Shown here piece by piece: positions 49,475 through 58,658 of a DNA stretch of 64,000 nt. The notes below the pieces were generated by a model. It was not told the origin of the DNA, ran no database searches, and saw only the letters and a program-made list of their open reading frames with translations. Source of the stretch: Cytobacillus sp. S13-E01 (GTDB lineage: Bacteria; Bacillota; Bacilli; Bacillales; Bacillaceae_L); the NCBI RefSeq assembly GCF_029193815.1, contig NZ_JARFVC010000008.1:62001-126000 (forward strand), in the 5' to 3' direction. The position numbers were made by a program, and so were the translations under genes. Each line of letters starts with the position of its first letter. The first letter of the stretch is position 1.

Positions 49475-49987
49475 TTATGAACAGATTACTTGTCCTCGGA
49501 GCTTTTCGATATAAGCATACGCCTCAGTAATTTCGTCGGCTGTGTACCTTTGCTTACTCTTTAGCGTTTGAATTTTTTCTGCGACCTCAGCTTTATCGAG
49601 ATTTTCAAAATAAAGAACGGTCGAGACTAATTCTAGGAAACGCGCATTTTGTTCATTTAAATCCACTATACATTCCTTTAGTGGAGGCATATCCTCTAAT
49701 TGGTAGTGACTTAAAAACTGCTCTCCTGTTTCAGTTAATGTGTAACGGTATTGAAAATAGCCACCTTTTTTCTCTTTAATCTCATCTAAAAAGCCTAAGT
49801 TACATAGTTCCTCTACTCGTAATGTTAGTTCCTCAGAATATGGACCATAAAAATGAAAATCATACCTTTCATAAAAAGGAAAATTTACTTTTTTTGCTAT
49901 ATATATCATTTTCTGAAGCTTTTTTCGACCGATTATTTCCCCAGCCTCCGAAAATGCCTTCATAATTTTTGCGTGTTCAGTTAACAA
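49475..49987 (-). CDS. ywgA: YwgA family protein
   Basis: Conserved Bacillus protein, 170 residues, function unknown. Winged-helix-like character is suggested by GRKKLQKMIYIAKKVNFPF near 22-40, FHFYGPYSEELTLRVEELCN, and GYFQYRYTLTETGEQFLSHY. TTG at 49987 (reads MLTEHAKIMKAF) lies seven bases after GGGAGTGA and matches the B. subtilis start; an ATG 57 bases upstream has no good site. Downstream of ywfO on the same strand. Confidence 0.85.
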   Translation of the reverse strand: MLTEHAKIMKAFSEAGEIIGRKKLQKMIYIAKKVNFPFYERYDFHFYGPYSEELTLRVEELCNLGFLDEIKEKKGGYFQYRYTLTETGEQFLSHYQLEDMPPLKECIVDLNEQNARFLELVSTVLYFENLDKAEVAEKIQTLKSKQRYTADEITEAYAYIEKLRGQVICS

Positions 49988-50050
49988 AGCCCCGTCACTC
50001 CCATTTAAAAAATCCAATTTGCAAGTTATGTACATTGATTCCATAACTTA

Positions 50051-51355
50051 TTATTCAATCTCAAGTAGTTCTTGTATTTTTTTCTTTATATTTCGCTTAG
50101 TTGATAAATCCTTAATAAAATCTAGAGGAAAGTATAATTTATGGTCAGTCCGTCTTTTACCAGAAATGGCATCGACAATGTCAGATTGTCGTGATAATTC
50201 ACGTAATTCTCCATTTGGCATTTGTAAATGAATTGGCAATCTCTCTTCTTCTTCACCCGGACGATAGAAATCATAGGGTAAATCGGAGGAAGAATCAACA
50301 ACCAAATAATAATCAGGATCGATACCCGCCTTTTTAAATAAGCTTGTAAGCTCCATCAGCTTCATCATTTGCTCATTATTTGGACTAAATTCTGCATATT
50401 GAAATAAGTTACGGTTAATAAATCGGCGACATAAGTCACTTAAAATAGGGTCAGCTTCTTCCTGCCACGCTTGAAAATAATATAAAATAATTGATTCATC
50501 TAATTTTAAGTAATCTTGTAGGTTAAGTTCATCTTCGAACAACGAGTAAAAATGTATGGGTTGTATTTTAAAAGAGTAGTATTCTTGGTGAAGTTTTTTA
50601 GCTCGATGAAGAATTTTAGTCAAGATCACCTCTGCACTTCTTGTGACAGGGTGGAAATATACTTGCCAGTACATTTGGTAACGGCTCATAATGTAGTCCT
50701 CTACTGCATGCATGCCACTATTCTTGATGACAACCTGATCCTCCTGTGGGCGCATGACACGTAAGATGCGTTCCATATCGAAATGTCCATAGCTAACGCC
50801 TGTATAGTACGCGTCTCGTTGTAGATAATCCATGCGATCGGCATCAATTTGACTAGAAATCAAGCTAACGACAAGCTTATTTTTATAGGTTTTAGCAATG
50901 ACCTCCGCCACTTTCTTAGGAAATTGACTTCCCATTCTCCTAAGGACTCCATTGACCTCGGTATCACCTACTAGAATACTCTGAGTAAAATCTTCGTGAT
51001 CAAGATGAAACACTTTTTCAAATGAATGTGAAAAAGGACCATGGCCTAAGTCATGAAGTAGTGCTGCACAAAGACATAATAACCGTTCCTGATTATCCCA
51101 ATGTGGTTTGTCCTTAAAGCCATCATCAATAATTCTTCGGACAATTTCATACACACCTAATGAATGATTAAATCTACTATGCTCCGCACCGTGGAACACA
51201 AGATAGGTTGTACCAAGCTGACGAATTCGACGAAGTCGTTGGAACTCCGCTGTCGCAATTAGATCCCAAATCAGCTGATCTTTAACGTGGATGTAACGGT
51301 GGACAGGGTCTTTAAATACCTTTTCTTCACTTAATTTTCCATTGGAATTTGTCAT
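50051..51355 (-). CDS. ywfO: HD-domain phosphohydrolase YwfO
   Basis: Metal-dependent phosphohydrolase of the HD superfamily, 434 residues. The metal-binding pattern is visible: HGAEHSRFNHSLGVYEIV near 60-77 (first H), LLHDLGHGPFSHSFEKVF near 110-127 (HD pair plus following His), and the downstream aspartate in SSQIDADRMDYLQRDAYYTG near 185. B. subtilis YwfO is described as a dNTP/nucleotide-processing member of this family. ATG at 51355 follows GAAGAGGT; the ATG 18 bases earlier has no site. Overlaps no neighbour; ywgA follows. Confidence 0.92.
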   Translation of the reverse strand: MTNSNGKLSEEKVFKDPVHRYIHVKDQLIWDLIATAEFQRLRRIRQLGTTYLVFHGAEHSRFNHSLGVYEIVRRIIDDGFKDKPHWDNQERLLCLCAALLHDLGHGPFSHSFEKVFHLDHEDFTQSILVGDTEVNGVLRRMGSQFPKKVAEVIAKTYKNKLVVSLISSQIDADRMDYLQRDAYYTGVSYGHFDMERILRVMRPQEDQVVIKNSGMHAVEDYIMSRYQMYWQVYFHPVTRSAEVILTKILHRAKKLHQEYYSFKIQPIHFYSLFEDELNLQDYLKLDESIILYYFQAWQEEADPILSDLCRRFINRNLFQYAEFSPNNEQMMKLMELTSLFKKAGIDPDYYLVVDSSSDLPYDFYRPGEEEERLPIHLQMPNGELRELSRQSDIVDAISGKRRTDHKLYFPLDFIKDLSTKRNIKKKIQELLEIE

Positions 51356-51410
51356 GACTGTAACCTCTTCCATCTATAGCTTGTTATCTATTATATAGTT
51401 TAATGGTAGT

Positions 51411-51621
51411 AAGAAAAGCGCAAGGCGCGTCGATTAAAACCCGCCACGTCCTGTGGCGCACATCGACATCAGCACATCCTGTGCAGTCAAGCATAAGACA
51501 AGCCGGCTGGAAGGTTGTTCTTTACCTTCCGGACGGATTGGCTTATACCATAGAGCCGATGGCGCTCGGAGCTAGACACTAAAACTAGGTTCAAATTTTT
51601 ATGCTTTCTTATCTTTTTTAA
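51411..51621 (-). repeat. Dispersed structured repeat, full length (copy L)
   Basis: AAGAAAAGCGCAAGGCGCG, GTCGATTAAAACCCGCCACG, ACATCGACATCAGCACATCC, CAAGCATAAGACAAGCCGGC, the GGAAGGT/ACCTTCC hairpin, GGACGGATTGGCTTATACC, then GGAGCTAGACACTAAAACT and the CTTTCTTATCTTTTTTA flank. Fills most of the gap between ywfO and the DUF1450 gene and is the closest partner of copy F, in reverse. Confidence 0.88.
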
Positions 51622-51661
51622 TAAAACCCATTTTCGAACAAAATTCGCCATCAAATTTTTC

Positions 51662-51700
51662 AATAAAAAATCACCTCTTTTTTGAAATTAAAGGCGATTT
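51662..51700 (-). terminator. Terminator of the DUF1450 gene
   Basis: AAAAAATCGCCTTT / AAAGAGGTGATTTTTT arms with one insertion, T-rich tail on the minus strand, directly after the stop. Confidence 0.75.
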
Positions 51701-51701
51701 T

Positions 51702-51929
51702 TTAGTTCTTGTTTAGCTTCTTATCTATTTTTTCGATCAGCTCATCTTCATTAAGTGCTGACAAAGGACGATTGTTTACAAACGCAAACGATTTTTTTCT
51801 GCCCGGTCCACAATATGACTGACAGCCAATATCAATTTTAGCGTTTGGATCTATTGTTTTAAGACGAGGAAGCAATGTTTTAACATTAGTTGCCTGACAG
51901 TCATCACAAATTCGAAATTCATTTGTCAT
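51702..51929 (-). CDS. DUF1450 (YuzB-like) small protein
   Basis: 75-residue cytosolic protein with four cysteines: CDDC near residues 8-11 and CQSYC near 36-40, an arrangement like thioredoxin-type 2Fe-2S ferredoxins. A conserved [20 protein letters not shown] follows. DUF1450/YuzB function is unknown; metal or iron-sulfur binding is inference from the cysteines. ATG with AAAGGA about 11 bases upstream. Single gene with its own terminator. Confidence 0.85.
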   Translation of the reverse strand: MTNEFRICDDCQATNVKTLLPRLKTIDPNAKIDIGCQSYCGPGRKKSFAFVNNRPLSALNEDELIEKIDKKLNKN

Positions 51930-52125
51930 ACCGTTACAAATCCTTTCTTCTTGGAGGCATTAAATGGCTCACCACATAAGGTTTGCTTTGCCTATTACAA
52001 GGGTAATTATCACCCATTAACCTCTTGATCCGCTAAGGGGTATTTTACAATTTATCGACATTCTTTGCAAGTATCCGTAGCCAATTCCAAAAAAAGACTG
52101 TAGTTACTTTGAATATTCCATCTGA

Positions 52126-52266
52126 TCTTGGTGTCTAGCTCCAAGCGTTATCGGCCCTGGGGTCATAAGCCAAAACCTTCAGAGACAAACGCCACCTTCT
52201 TCCATTGGGATTTGCTGACTTAGTAGTTCGCCACAGGCGTGAGTGTTGCTAGTCAGACGCTTTTCA
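52126..52266 (+). repeat. Dispersed repeat, diverged full-length form (copy M)
   Basis: TTGGTGTCTAGCTCCAAGCG, TATCGGCCCTGGGGTCATAAG, then a different interior (CAAACGCCACCTTCTTCC, TTGCTGACTTAGTAGTTCGC, CACAGGCGTGAGTGTTGC) and GTCAGACGCTTTTC. The start matches copies F and L; the middle does not. It occupies the 475-base gap before rsfA, where I see no other gene. Confidence 0.7.
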
Positions 52267-52404
52267 CCGGATATCAAATTAAATCTAGTATCCTTTTAAG
52301 GTTTTTAGTATAAACATTGATTCTCTTGGAAATGATAGTAGTAAAGAAAGCAATGATTGCTTAATCATGCAACCAAACTATATATAAATTGGGAGTTGAG
52401 TATA

Positions 52405-53070
52405 ATGAAAGAAAGACAAGATGCTTGGTCAGAAGAAAATGATTTATTGTTGGCAGAAACTGTACTTAGACATGTACGTGAAGGTAGCACACAGTTAAAT
52501 GCATTTGAAGAAGTGGGAGACCGTTTAAATAGAACATCTGCTGCTTGTGGATTTCGATGGAATGCAGTTGTTAGACATGACTACGAGAAAGCACTTGCAC
52601 TGTCAAAGAAACAGCGTAAACAAAGACAACGAGCACTTGGACAACAACAGCCTGTAAAAAAGACCTTACTCTATACACCACCTGCAACAGTACTTGAAGA
52701 GTTTGGATCTTCGCTTACTGAAACATTTGAAACTAGTGAGCCTGCAAAACAAAATAATGCTCCAGTTTCAATTGAGCACGTAATCTCTTTTTTACATTCA
52801 TTAAAAGGTAGAAACAACAATACAGAAACATTATATAGAGAGAATGAGAGATTAAAAAGAGAAAATAACGAGATGATCAAGCAAAATGAAGAGCTTATGA
52901 AAAAGGTGTCTAAGCTTGAGCAAAGTGCCGTCTCTATTCAAGAGGATTACGAAACATTAATGAAAATCATGAATCGCGCGAGAAAACTAGTCTTATTTGA
53001 TGAAGAAGAGCGTCCTGCCACAAAATTTAAAATGGACCGTAATGGTAATTTAGAGAAAGTCGCTGAATAA
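52405..53070 (+). CDS. rsfA: Prespore-specific transcription regulator RsfA
   Basis: Sigma-F-dependent DNA-binding protein that tunes forespore gene expression in B. subtilis (ywfN). 221 residues from ATG behind GGGAG. N-terminal Myb/SANT-like domain ([36 protein letters not shown]), a basic linker (KKQRKQRQR), then a coiled coil at about 140-190 ([20 protein letters not shown]). The in-frame ATG 48 bases upstream is rejected by homology. Divergent from the minus-strand genes around it. Confidence 0.93.
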   Translation: MKERQDAWSEENDLLLAETVLRHVREGSTQLNAFEEVGDRLNRTSAACGFRWNAVVRHDYEKALALSKKQRKQRQRALGQQQPVKKTLLYTPPATVLEEFGSSLTETFETSEPAKQNNAPVSIEHVISFLHSLKGRNNNTETLYRENERLKRENNEMIKQNEELMKKVSKLEQSAVSIQEDYETLMKIMNRARKLVLFDEEERPATKFKMDRNGNLEKVAE

Positions 53071-53103
53071 TTTTTGGTGCATGCGCCACTTTACTATATT
53101 GAG

Positions 53104-53137
53104 ACGCTTGGGTAAGTAATCTGCCTGGGCGTTTTTT
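53104..53137 (+). terminator. Intrinsic terminator of rsfA
   Basis: ACGCTTGGG / CCTGGGCGT arms with three G-T pairs, then T6. Confidence 0.75.
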
Positions 53138-53151
53138 GAGTGTGTTTAGGC

Positions 53152-53275
53152 GTTTGCACATATTATCGATCTTTTTGGCACATAAACGTTGATTTTCCGC
53201 ACATAATTCGTTTGTTTTGTCACTTATTTGATTAGTTGGCGCACACAATTCGTAAAATCGCGCACGTATTTCCTT
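53152..53275. repeat. Degenerate ~22-bp repeat cluster, GCACATAA type (second)
   Basis: Six units (gcacatatt, gcacataaa, gcacataat, tcacttatt, gcacacaat, gcacgtatt) spaced 21-23 bases, the same family as 36545-36665. Both clusters end in a GCAN(C/T)ATTTCC-like unit. Located in the 576-base gap between rsfA and lipL. Confidence 0.8.
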
Positions 53276-53334
53276 ATAATCGGAAATAAAGCTAGTCTTT
53301 TATTTATTAAGTATGTCTGAAAAAACAGGTAAAA

Positions 53335-53440
53335 TAGTATTTTTCCGTTTCAGACGGGTATTTTACAATTCAGAATAGTATAGGCAGGTATTTTACAAAA
53401 TCGAAAAGTATTTCACGAAAACAGGCGGGTATTACCTTTT
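53335..53440. repeat. Degenerate repeat cluster, GACGGGTATTTTAC type
   Basis: Units aatagtattttt, gacgggtattttac, ggcaggtattttac, aaaagtatttcac and ggcgggtattacc, about 20-30 bases apart. Resembles the cluster at 1128-1262. It lies directly after the GCACATAA cluster. Confidence 0.65.
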
Positions 53441-53609
53441 ATTTGGAAACCTATACCCATTTTCTCTTCCGAAAATTAGAATACGCGCCTGACATAATCG
53501 CCTAATAACCGTTGCAAGCATGTATTTGCCCACCACCGACATGCATTTCTCCATTATTTTTCAAAAAAGTAGATAGCATTCCCTATAAAGCTCTCGTTTC
53601 CTAAATAAT

Positions 53610-53642
53610 AAAAAAGTGCTAAATCCATAAGGATTTAACACT
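53610..53642 (-). terminator. Terminator of lipL
   Basis: AGTGCTAAATCC / GGATTTAACACT, 12-base arms with one mismatch and four-base loop, T5 tail on the minus strand. Confidence 0.8.
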
Positions 53643-53646
53643 CTTC

Positions 53647-54489
53647 TTAAAGTTCCTCCAACACTTTAGTATTCCGATCAATGATCCGCTGATAGTTATA
53701 GTAAAAAAGCTCCATTTCTTCTTCCTTAAGCTGGGACGAAAATAGTTTTTCACTCTCGTTTTTCAACGTTTGTAATAGATATAGCATTAGTGTTTGAACA
53801 TCTAGCTCTTCACCTAAAAGCTCTGACAAGGATGCCATCGTTTCAGGCTTTATCTCAGGAAAGCTATATTTCGTTTGCTCGCCCTTTAGCGACAAACTGT
53901 AAAAGTCACGGATAAGCTCGGCCCGCGCGGAACCACTACCAGCAACCCCTAAATAAATTTGAACAGCTACTCCACCCCGCAGGCGACGTTGTGATATCCC
54001 CGCAAATTTTTGACCATTTATACTCAAATCATAGCTACCTGGACAATAGGAACCTACTATTTCTTTCGCTTCAATTAGTACATTGTACTTTTCAAGCATT
54101 TTCCTAATTAGTTTAAACATTGCCTGGTAGCCTCTATTTATATCAATTCCTTTTTCTGTATCACGAAAAATGAGGGAGATATTTAGAATTCCTTCATCTA
54201 AAACCACAGCCAATCCACCAGAATTTCTGACGATCACTCGGTAGCCTTTTTCCTCTAAAAAGCGGATACCCTCCGCTAAGTGCGGAAGTTTTGTATCTTG
54301 TATCCCTAACACAATTGTATTGTAGTGCACCCAAGAGCGAGCTATGGACTGAGATTGTCCACTTCCAACTGATGCACATAATGTATCATCAAATGCAAAA
54401 GATTGGAGCGCTTCAAAATGAGAGCCTCGACTTGTATGATCAATCATTCTCCACTCATGCTGGTATAAAAGTGATGAGTTTGTATGCAT
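53647..54489 (-). CDS. lipL: Octanoyl-[GcvH]:protein N-octanoyltransferase
   Basis: Amidotransferase that moves octanoyl groups from GcvH to E2 subunits during lipoate synthesis. 280 residues of the LplA/LipB fold. Seen: [13 protein letters not shown] near 31, [18 protein letters not shown] near 53, [20 protein letters not shown] near 88, and the catalytic cysteine region [20 protein letters not shown] near 147, where the acyl-thioester forms. B. subtilis ywfL is the counterpart at the same position. Confidence 0.93.
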   Translation of the reverse strand: MHTNSSLLYQHEWRMIDHTSRGSHFEALQSFAFDDTLCASVGSGQSQSIARSWVHYNTIVLGIQDTKLPHLAEGIRFLEEKGYRVIVRNSGGLAVVLDEGILNISLIFRDTEKGIDINRGYQAMFKLIRKMLEKYNVLIEAKEIVGSYCPGSYDLSINGQKFAGISQRRLRGGVAVQIYLGVAGSGSARAELIRDFYSLSLKGEQTKYSFPEIKPETMASLSELLGEELDVQTLMLYLLQTLKNESEKLFSSQLKEEEMELFYYNYQRIIDRNTKVLEEL

Positions 54490-54615
54490 TACAGTATGTC
54501 TCCTATCAAAAAAGCTAACTTATTATACCACGGCATTAAAGGTTTGCTCAAAACGAAAAGCGGGGATCCCCAAGCAAGACAGCAAAACCAAGTTCATAAA
54601 TTCTTACGATTTCTT

Positions 54616-54690
54616 ATCTTAAGAAAAACGCAAGGCGCGCCCGGAGCTAGACACAAAATAAATAACTTTATACTTTCTTACCTTTTAATA
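54616..54690 (-). repeat. Dispersed repeat, short form (copy N)
   Basis: TCTTAAGAAAAACGCAAGGCG, GCGCCCGGAGCTAGACACA, then TTTATACTTTCTTACCTTTT: joined termini with an outer flank, ending close to the pta stop. A possible further scrap (CGAAAAGCGGGGATCCCC) lies at 54554-54572. Confidence 0.75.
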
Positions 54691-54709
54691 AAGGTAACCA
54701 TACGGCTCA

Positions 54710-55681
54710 TTATAAAGCCTGGCTCGCAGTAATTAAGGCAAGCTTATACACATCTTCGACATTACATCCACGTGATAAATCGTTTACTGGTTGATTTAAG
54801 CCTTGTAAAATTGGCCCTACTGCTTCAAAATTACCTAAACGTTGTGCGATTTTGTAGCCGATATTCCCCGCTTCAAGACTTGGGAAAATGAATACATTGG
54901 CATCGCCTTGTATTTCTGAATCAGGTGCTTTCTTTTTCGCGACTGAAGCTACAAAGGCAGCATCAAATTGGAACTCTCCATCTAGCGTAAGGTTAGGATT
55001 CAGCTCCTTCGCTATTTTTACTGCCTCGATTACCTTTTCCGTTTCCGGCGATTTAGCTGAGCCTTTTGTTGAAAAGCTAAGCATCGCTACCCTAGGTTCG
55101 ATATCAAACATTTTCGCGGTATTTGCACTTTCAACTGCAATTTCAGCAAGATCCTGACTGTCAGGAGAAATATTAATGGCACAATCTGCAAATACATATT
55201 TTTCATCGCCACGAACCATAATGAATACGCCAGAAGTCTTTTTAATACCTTGTTTTGTTTTAATAATCTGTAGGGCTGGTCGAACTGTATCTGCAGTTGA
55301 GTGTGCGGCTCCACTAACTAAGCCATGAGCTTTTCCCAGATACACTAGCATGGTTCCAAAATAATTCTCATCAAGTAAGATTTTGCGTGCATCTTCCTCT
55401 GTCACTTTTCCCTTGCGACGTTCGATGAATGCTGCTACGAGCTCATCAATCTCACTGTAATTTTGAGGATCGTAGATTTGAACATGATCAAGTGATAGAT
55501 TTAGCTCTTTCGCTTTGCTCTGGATCTCACCTTTATTCCCAATAACGATAGGAATAACAGCTTGATCATTTCCTAAACGATTAACCGCCTCTAAAATCCG
55601 CTCATCTTGCCCTTCTGGAAATACTACTTTAATCCCTTTTCCTGTTACTTTTTGTTTTAACACTGTGAATAAATCACTCAT
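54710..55681 (-). CDS. pta: Phosphate acetyltransferase
   Basis: Interconverts acetyl-CoA and acetyl phosphate, central to overflow metabolism. 323 residues, the short Pta form without the N-terminal DRTGG domain. Typical stretches: FPEGQDERILEAVNRLGND at the N-terminus, HGLVSGAAHSTADTVRPALQ near 120, GVFIMVRGDEKYVFADCAIN near 152, and FPSLEAGNIGYKIAQRLG near 270. A sigma-A promoter is visible upstream. B. subtilis pta is activated through CcpA, but I found no convincing cre here. Confidence 0.96.
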   Translation of the reverse strand: MSDLFTVLKQKVTGKGIKVVFPEGQDERILEAVNRLGNDQAVIPIVIGNKGEIQSKAKELNLSLDHVQIYDPQNYSEIDELVAAFIERRKGKVTEEDARKILLDENYFGTMLVYLGKAHGLVSGAAHSTADTVRPALQIIKTKQGIKKTSGVFIMVRGDEKYVFADCAINISPDSQDLAEIAVESANTAKMFDIEPRVAMLSFSTKGSAKSPETEKVIEAVKIAKELNPNLTLDGEFQFDAAFVASVAKKKAPDSEIQGDANVFIFPSLEAGNIGYKIAQRLGNFEAVGPILQGLNQPVNDLSRGCNVEDVYKLALITASQAL

Positions 55682-55763
55682 CGTAATTCCTCCTGAAAGA
55701 TACTACATTTTTTAAGGTCTATACAGCATGTATGTTCGTGGATTTAATCATATCCCGAAATCT

Positions 55764-55793
55764 ATTATGTAAAGGATAAGCTCTTTTTGTCAA
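55764..55793 (-). promoter_or_regulatory. Candidate sigma-A promoter of pta
   Basis: TTGACA (55793-55788), 18 bases, CATAAT (55769-55764), about 80 bases before the start codon. Confidence 0.6.
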
Positions 55794-55928
55794 AATGAAA
55801 ACAGCTGAGACTCCTGCTATTGTTACAATTTTATGAACTATATTTTTCTCTACCCTTCAATAATTCCCATACAATCACGAATTTAATCTGATTTACTAGT
55901 AGTTTTAATTTGTTGAATGTTTAACGAC

Positions 55929-55956
55929 TTGGCGAAAGGAAAAACTATGATATAGT
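55929..55956 (+). promoter_or_regulatory. Candidate sigma-A promoter of hemQ
   Basis: TTGGCG, 16 bases, TATAGT; 52 bases before the hemQ start. Together with the pta promoter it explains the 327-base divergent gap. Confidence 0.5.
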
Positions 55957-56008
55957 AGTGATTGAATACATACTAAATAAACTTAATTTTAAATAGGAGT
56001 GATTATTA

Positions 56009-56752
56009 ATGAGTGAAGCAGCTCAAACACTAGATGGTTGGTATAGTTTACATGACTTTCGTACAATCGATTGGTCATTATGGAAAAGTGTATCAAGTGA
56101 CGAGCGTCAGGCAGCCATTCACGAATATCATGGCTTATTAGAAAAGTGGAATTCTACACAAAACAATAAGCAAGGTAGTCATGCACTGTACACAATTGTT
56201 GGTCAAAAGGCAGATTTCATGATGATGATTCTTCGCCCAACAATGGAAGAATTAAATGAAATCGAAAATGAATTTAATAAATCAAAGCTAGCAGAGTTTG
56301 CTATTCCTGTTCATTCTTATGTATCTGTAGTGGAGTTGAGTAACTATTTGCCTGCTGGTGAAGACCCATATCAAAATCCACAAATCTTAGAACGTTTATA
56401 TCCCATTTTACCTAAGGCTAAGCATGTGTGTTTTTATCCAATGGATAAAAAGCGCCAAGGTGAAGATAATTGGTATATGCTTCCGATGGAAGATCGTCGC
56501 GGGATGATGCGTAAACACGGAATGATTGGCCGTCAATATGCAGGTAAAGTAAAGCAGGTTATCACTGGATCTGTAGGTTTTGATGACTACGAGTGGGGCG
56601 TTACTTTATTCGCAGATGATGTCCTTCAATTCAAAAAGCTTGTATACGAAATGAGATTTGACGAAGTAAGTGCCCGTTATGGTGACTTCGGTGCTTTCTT
56701 CGTAGGAAATTTACTAGAAGAAGACAAGATCTCAAAGTTTTTACACGTTTAG
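56009..56752 (+). CDS. hemQ: Coproheme decarboxylase HemQ
   Basis: Last enzyme of the coproporphyrin-dependent heme pathway of Gram-positives: oxidatively decarboxylates coproheme III to heme b with peroxide. 247 residues of the chlorite-dismutase fold. The radical-forming tyrosine is Y143 in the YPMDKKR motif, and the axial heme ligand is H170 in [14 protein letters not shown]. The C-terminal [15 protein letters not shown] is conserved. Formerly ywfI. ATG after AGGAG; strong terminator follows. Confidence 0.96.
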   Translation: MSEAAQTLDGWYSLHDFRTIDWSLWKSVSSDERQAAIHEYHGLLEKWNSTQNNKQGSHALYTIVGQKADFMMMILRPTMEELNEIENEFNKSKLAEFAIPVHSYVSVVELSNYLPAGEDPYQNPQILERLYPILPKAKHVCFYPMDKKRQGEDNWYMLPMEDRRGMMRKHGMIGRQYAGKVKQVITGSVGFDDYEWGVTLFADDVLQFKKLVYEMRFDEVSARYGDFGAFFVGNLLEEDKISKFLHV

Positions 56753-56762
56753 TTTATGATTT

Positions 56763-56786
56763 GGCAGCCTAAGGGCTGCCTTTTTC
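56763..56786 (+). terminator. Intrinsic terminator of hemQ
   Basis: GGCAGCC / GGCTGCC with a four-base loop, then T5. Confidence 0.92.
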
Positions 56787-56938
56787 TATGTAAACCAGGA
56801 CCTGTTATTTTCGCTACACTTTTTTCTATTACTCAAGTCCGATACATGTCATATTTACAATCCTATCTACATAGTAATGTGTAGTGACCGGATATCTATT
56901 GGTCAACTTTCTTTTTAACTTTTATAAAAAAAGTTGTA

Positions 56939-57016
56939 ACCCATTTTCACCTCCATCAATACGTTATAAAGAGTGAAAGAGTGTGAAATTGATGGAATTA
57001 CCTATTTACAATGGGT
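56939..57016. other. Nested inverted repeat upstream of cwlJ
   Basis: ACCCATT (56939) pairs with AATGGGT (57010) and, inside it, CCATCAAT (56953) pairs with ATTGATGG (56988). The structure ends 46 bases before cwlJ, in the 310-base gap after hemQ. I could not place a sigma-E promoter with confidence. Confidence 0.45.
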
Positions 57017-57062
57017 GCTTAGGTGATATCATTCATTTCTTTCTTTAGAGTGAGGTGAGAAA

Positions 57063-57494
57063 ATGGCAGTAGTAGCACATACCGAGGAAGATGTTAAGCT
57101 TTTAGCGAGACTTTTACGTGCAGAGGCTGAGGGTGAAGGTAAGTTAGGTATGCTTTTAGTTGGAAATGTTGGTGTGAATCGTGCAAGATCAGCGTGCCTT
57201 GACTTTAAAAAAATAACTAACATTCGAAAAATGGTATTTCAAAGTCCTGGTGGATTTGAAGCAACTCAAAAAGGGTATTTTTATCAGGCAGCTAGACCAC
57301 AAGAAATTGAACTAGCAAGAAGGGTACTCAAAGGAGAACGCTTTCACCCTGCTGAATTTTCATTATGGTTTTTTGAACCTAGCGGTGATTGTCCACCACA
57401 ATGGTACGATCAATGGAACGTTGGTAGATATAAAGCACACTGTTTCTATAAACCAACATCAGCGGACTGTCCATCTGTTTATACAACGTTTTAA
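57063..57494 (+). CDS. cwlJ: Spore cortex-lytic cell wall hydrolase CwlJ
   Basis: Coat-located enzyme that degrades cortex peptidoglycan during germination in response to calcium-dipicolinate. 143 residues, a bare SleB-type catalytic domain with no signal or binding domain, as in B. subtilis CwlJ. The catalytic glutamate is E21 in LARLLRAEAEGEG; GNVGVNRARSACLDF and FSLWFFEPSGDCPPQWYD follow. ATG after GAGGTGAG. Forms a sporulation pair with gerQ 90 bases downstream; GerQ is required for CwlJ function. Confidence 0.95.
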   Translation: MAVVAHTEEDVKLLARLLRAEAEGEGKLGMLLVGNVGVNRARSACLDFKKITNIRKMVFQSPGGFEATQKGYFYQAARPQEIELARRVLKGERFHPAEFSLWFFEPSGDCPPQWYDQWNVGRYKAHCFYKPTSADCPSVYTTF

Positions 57495-57584
57495 TTTCTG
57501 GTCGAATGAGTTTACAGCTGAGCTATCTAAGAGAAATAAAAAGATAGAATCTAAGAATACTTAGTAATCTGAGGAGGTATTTAC

Positions 57585-58070
57585 ATGAGTCAACACAACA
57601 ATCCCTATGAAGGAATGACAAATCCTTATGCAGGATATGGCAGTGGGTATGTTCAACAAGGCTATAACCCATACCATGGCTTCGCACCTGCACAGCAAAA
57701 CGGGTATGGAGGGTATCCTCAACAATTTCAAGGTTTAGATATACCTGGTGCACCTGGTGTACCACAACAGGCTGGTGCTGATGTACCTGGGATGCTTCCA
57801 TTAGAAGCATCCTATATCGAAAATATCCTTCGTTTAAACAAAGGAAAGCTAGCAACGGTTCATATGTCATTCAATGGCAACGCAAAGACATTTAAAGGCA
57901 TAGTTGAAGCAGCAGGTCGTGATCATATTATCATAAGTGATCCACAAACAGGTATGCGTCATTTATTATTAATGGTTTATTTAGACTATGTAACATTCAA
58001 TGAGGAGTTAGATTATGAGTATCCTTATGCGGCGGGTGCTCCTGGTTTAAGTGCTTATCCTCCGAGATAA
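57585..58070 (+). CDS. gerQ: Spore coat protein GerQ
   Basis: Inner-coat protein needed to place CwlJ and cross-linked by transglutaminase in B. subtilis (ywdL). 161 residues: an N-terminal half rich in Gly, Tyr, Pro and Gln (NPYAGYGSGYVQQGYNPY), then a compact conserved domain LPLEASYIENILRLNKGKLA to GMRHLLLMVYLDYVTF. Lys and Gln residues suited to cross-linking are plentiful. ATG after GAGGAGG. Ends at a bidirectional terminator shared with ywdK. Confidence 0.94.
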   Translation: MSQHNNPYEGMTNPYAGYGSGYVQQGYNPYHGFAPAQQNGYGGYPQQFQGLDIPGAPGVPQQAGADVPGMLPLEASYIENILRLNKGKLATVHMSFNGNAKTFKGIVEAAGRDHIIISDPQTGMRHLLLMVYLDYVTFNEELDYEYPYAAGAPGLSAYPPR

Positions 58071-58102
58071 CTAGAGTCTTTGGATGCACAAATAAGTTAA
58101 GC

Positions 58103-58132
58103 AAGGAGTGTCTAGCAATATAGACACTCCTT
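58103..58132. terminator. Bidirectional terminator, gerQ / ywdK
   Basis: AAGGAGTGTCTA / TAGACACTCCTT, 12-base arms, six-base loop, midway between convergent genes. Confidence 0.85.
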
Positions 58133-58141
58133 TCCTATCTT

Positions 58142-58513
58142 TTACAGTGATTTTATAGCAACTATCGCTATTAATAACCATGCTGCTAAAAAAGCGAGTC
58201 CTCCAAAGGGTGTGACTGCGCCTAAAATTTTGATACCTGTTGTGCTTAGTACGTACAAGCTTCCTGAAAATAGTATTATACCAATTAGCATTAGCCACCC
58301 TGCAGACGTTAGCATCGTTGATCCAGGGACTTTAGCTGCTAAAAGCGCCACAATAAATAATCCCGTTGCGTGAAACATTTGGTAGGTAACACCTGTATTC
58401 CAAGTCTTTAAATATTTTTCAGAAATTTTACCTTCTAAACCATGTGCACCAAAGGCACCTAATGCAACTGCCAAGAATGCATTAATTGCACCTAAAATTA
58501 TAAATAGCTTCAT
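58142..58513 (-). CDS. ywdK: DUF423 small membrane protein YwdK
   Basis: 123-residue membrane protein with four helices and no known function. The family signature is the N-terminal MKLFIILGAINAFLAVALGA with GAFGAHGLEGKISEKYLKTW, then HATGLFIVALLA, GTMLTSAGWLMLIGIILFSG and TPFGGLAFLAAWLLI. Start MKLFIILG has AAAGGAG upstream; 39 extra in-frame codons are rejected. Position matches B. subtilis ywdK. Confidence 0.9.
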   Translation of the reverse strand: MKLFIILGAINAFLAVALGAFGAHGLEGKISEKYLKTWNTGVTYQMFHATGLFIVALLAAKVPGSTMLTSAGWLMLIGIILFSGSLYVLSTTGIKILGAVTPFGGLAFLAAWLLIAIVAIKSL

Positions 58514-58658
58514 TTTTGTATGCTCCTTTAATAAGTAACTAGTCCAACATATCCTAATAATAAACGACTCAGCGAAAATTTCAACATTCACGATTATCTG
58601 CTTTACATATGATATAGTTTTAATTAACAAGATACTATCTGAGATAGGATGATGTACT

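Noticed and set aside
55682-55830. CcpA cre site in front of pta
   Set aside because: Expected from B. subtilis, but no segment with the required central CG and flanks was found in this gap.
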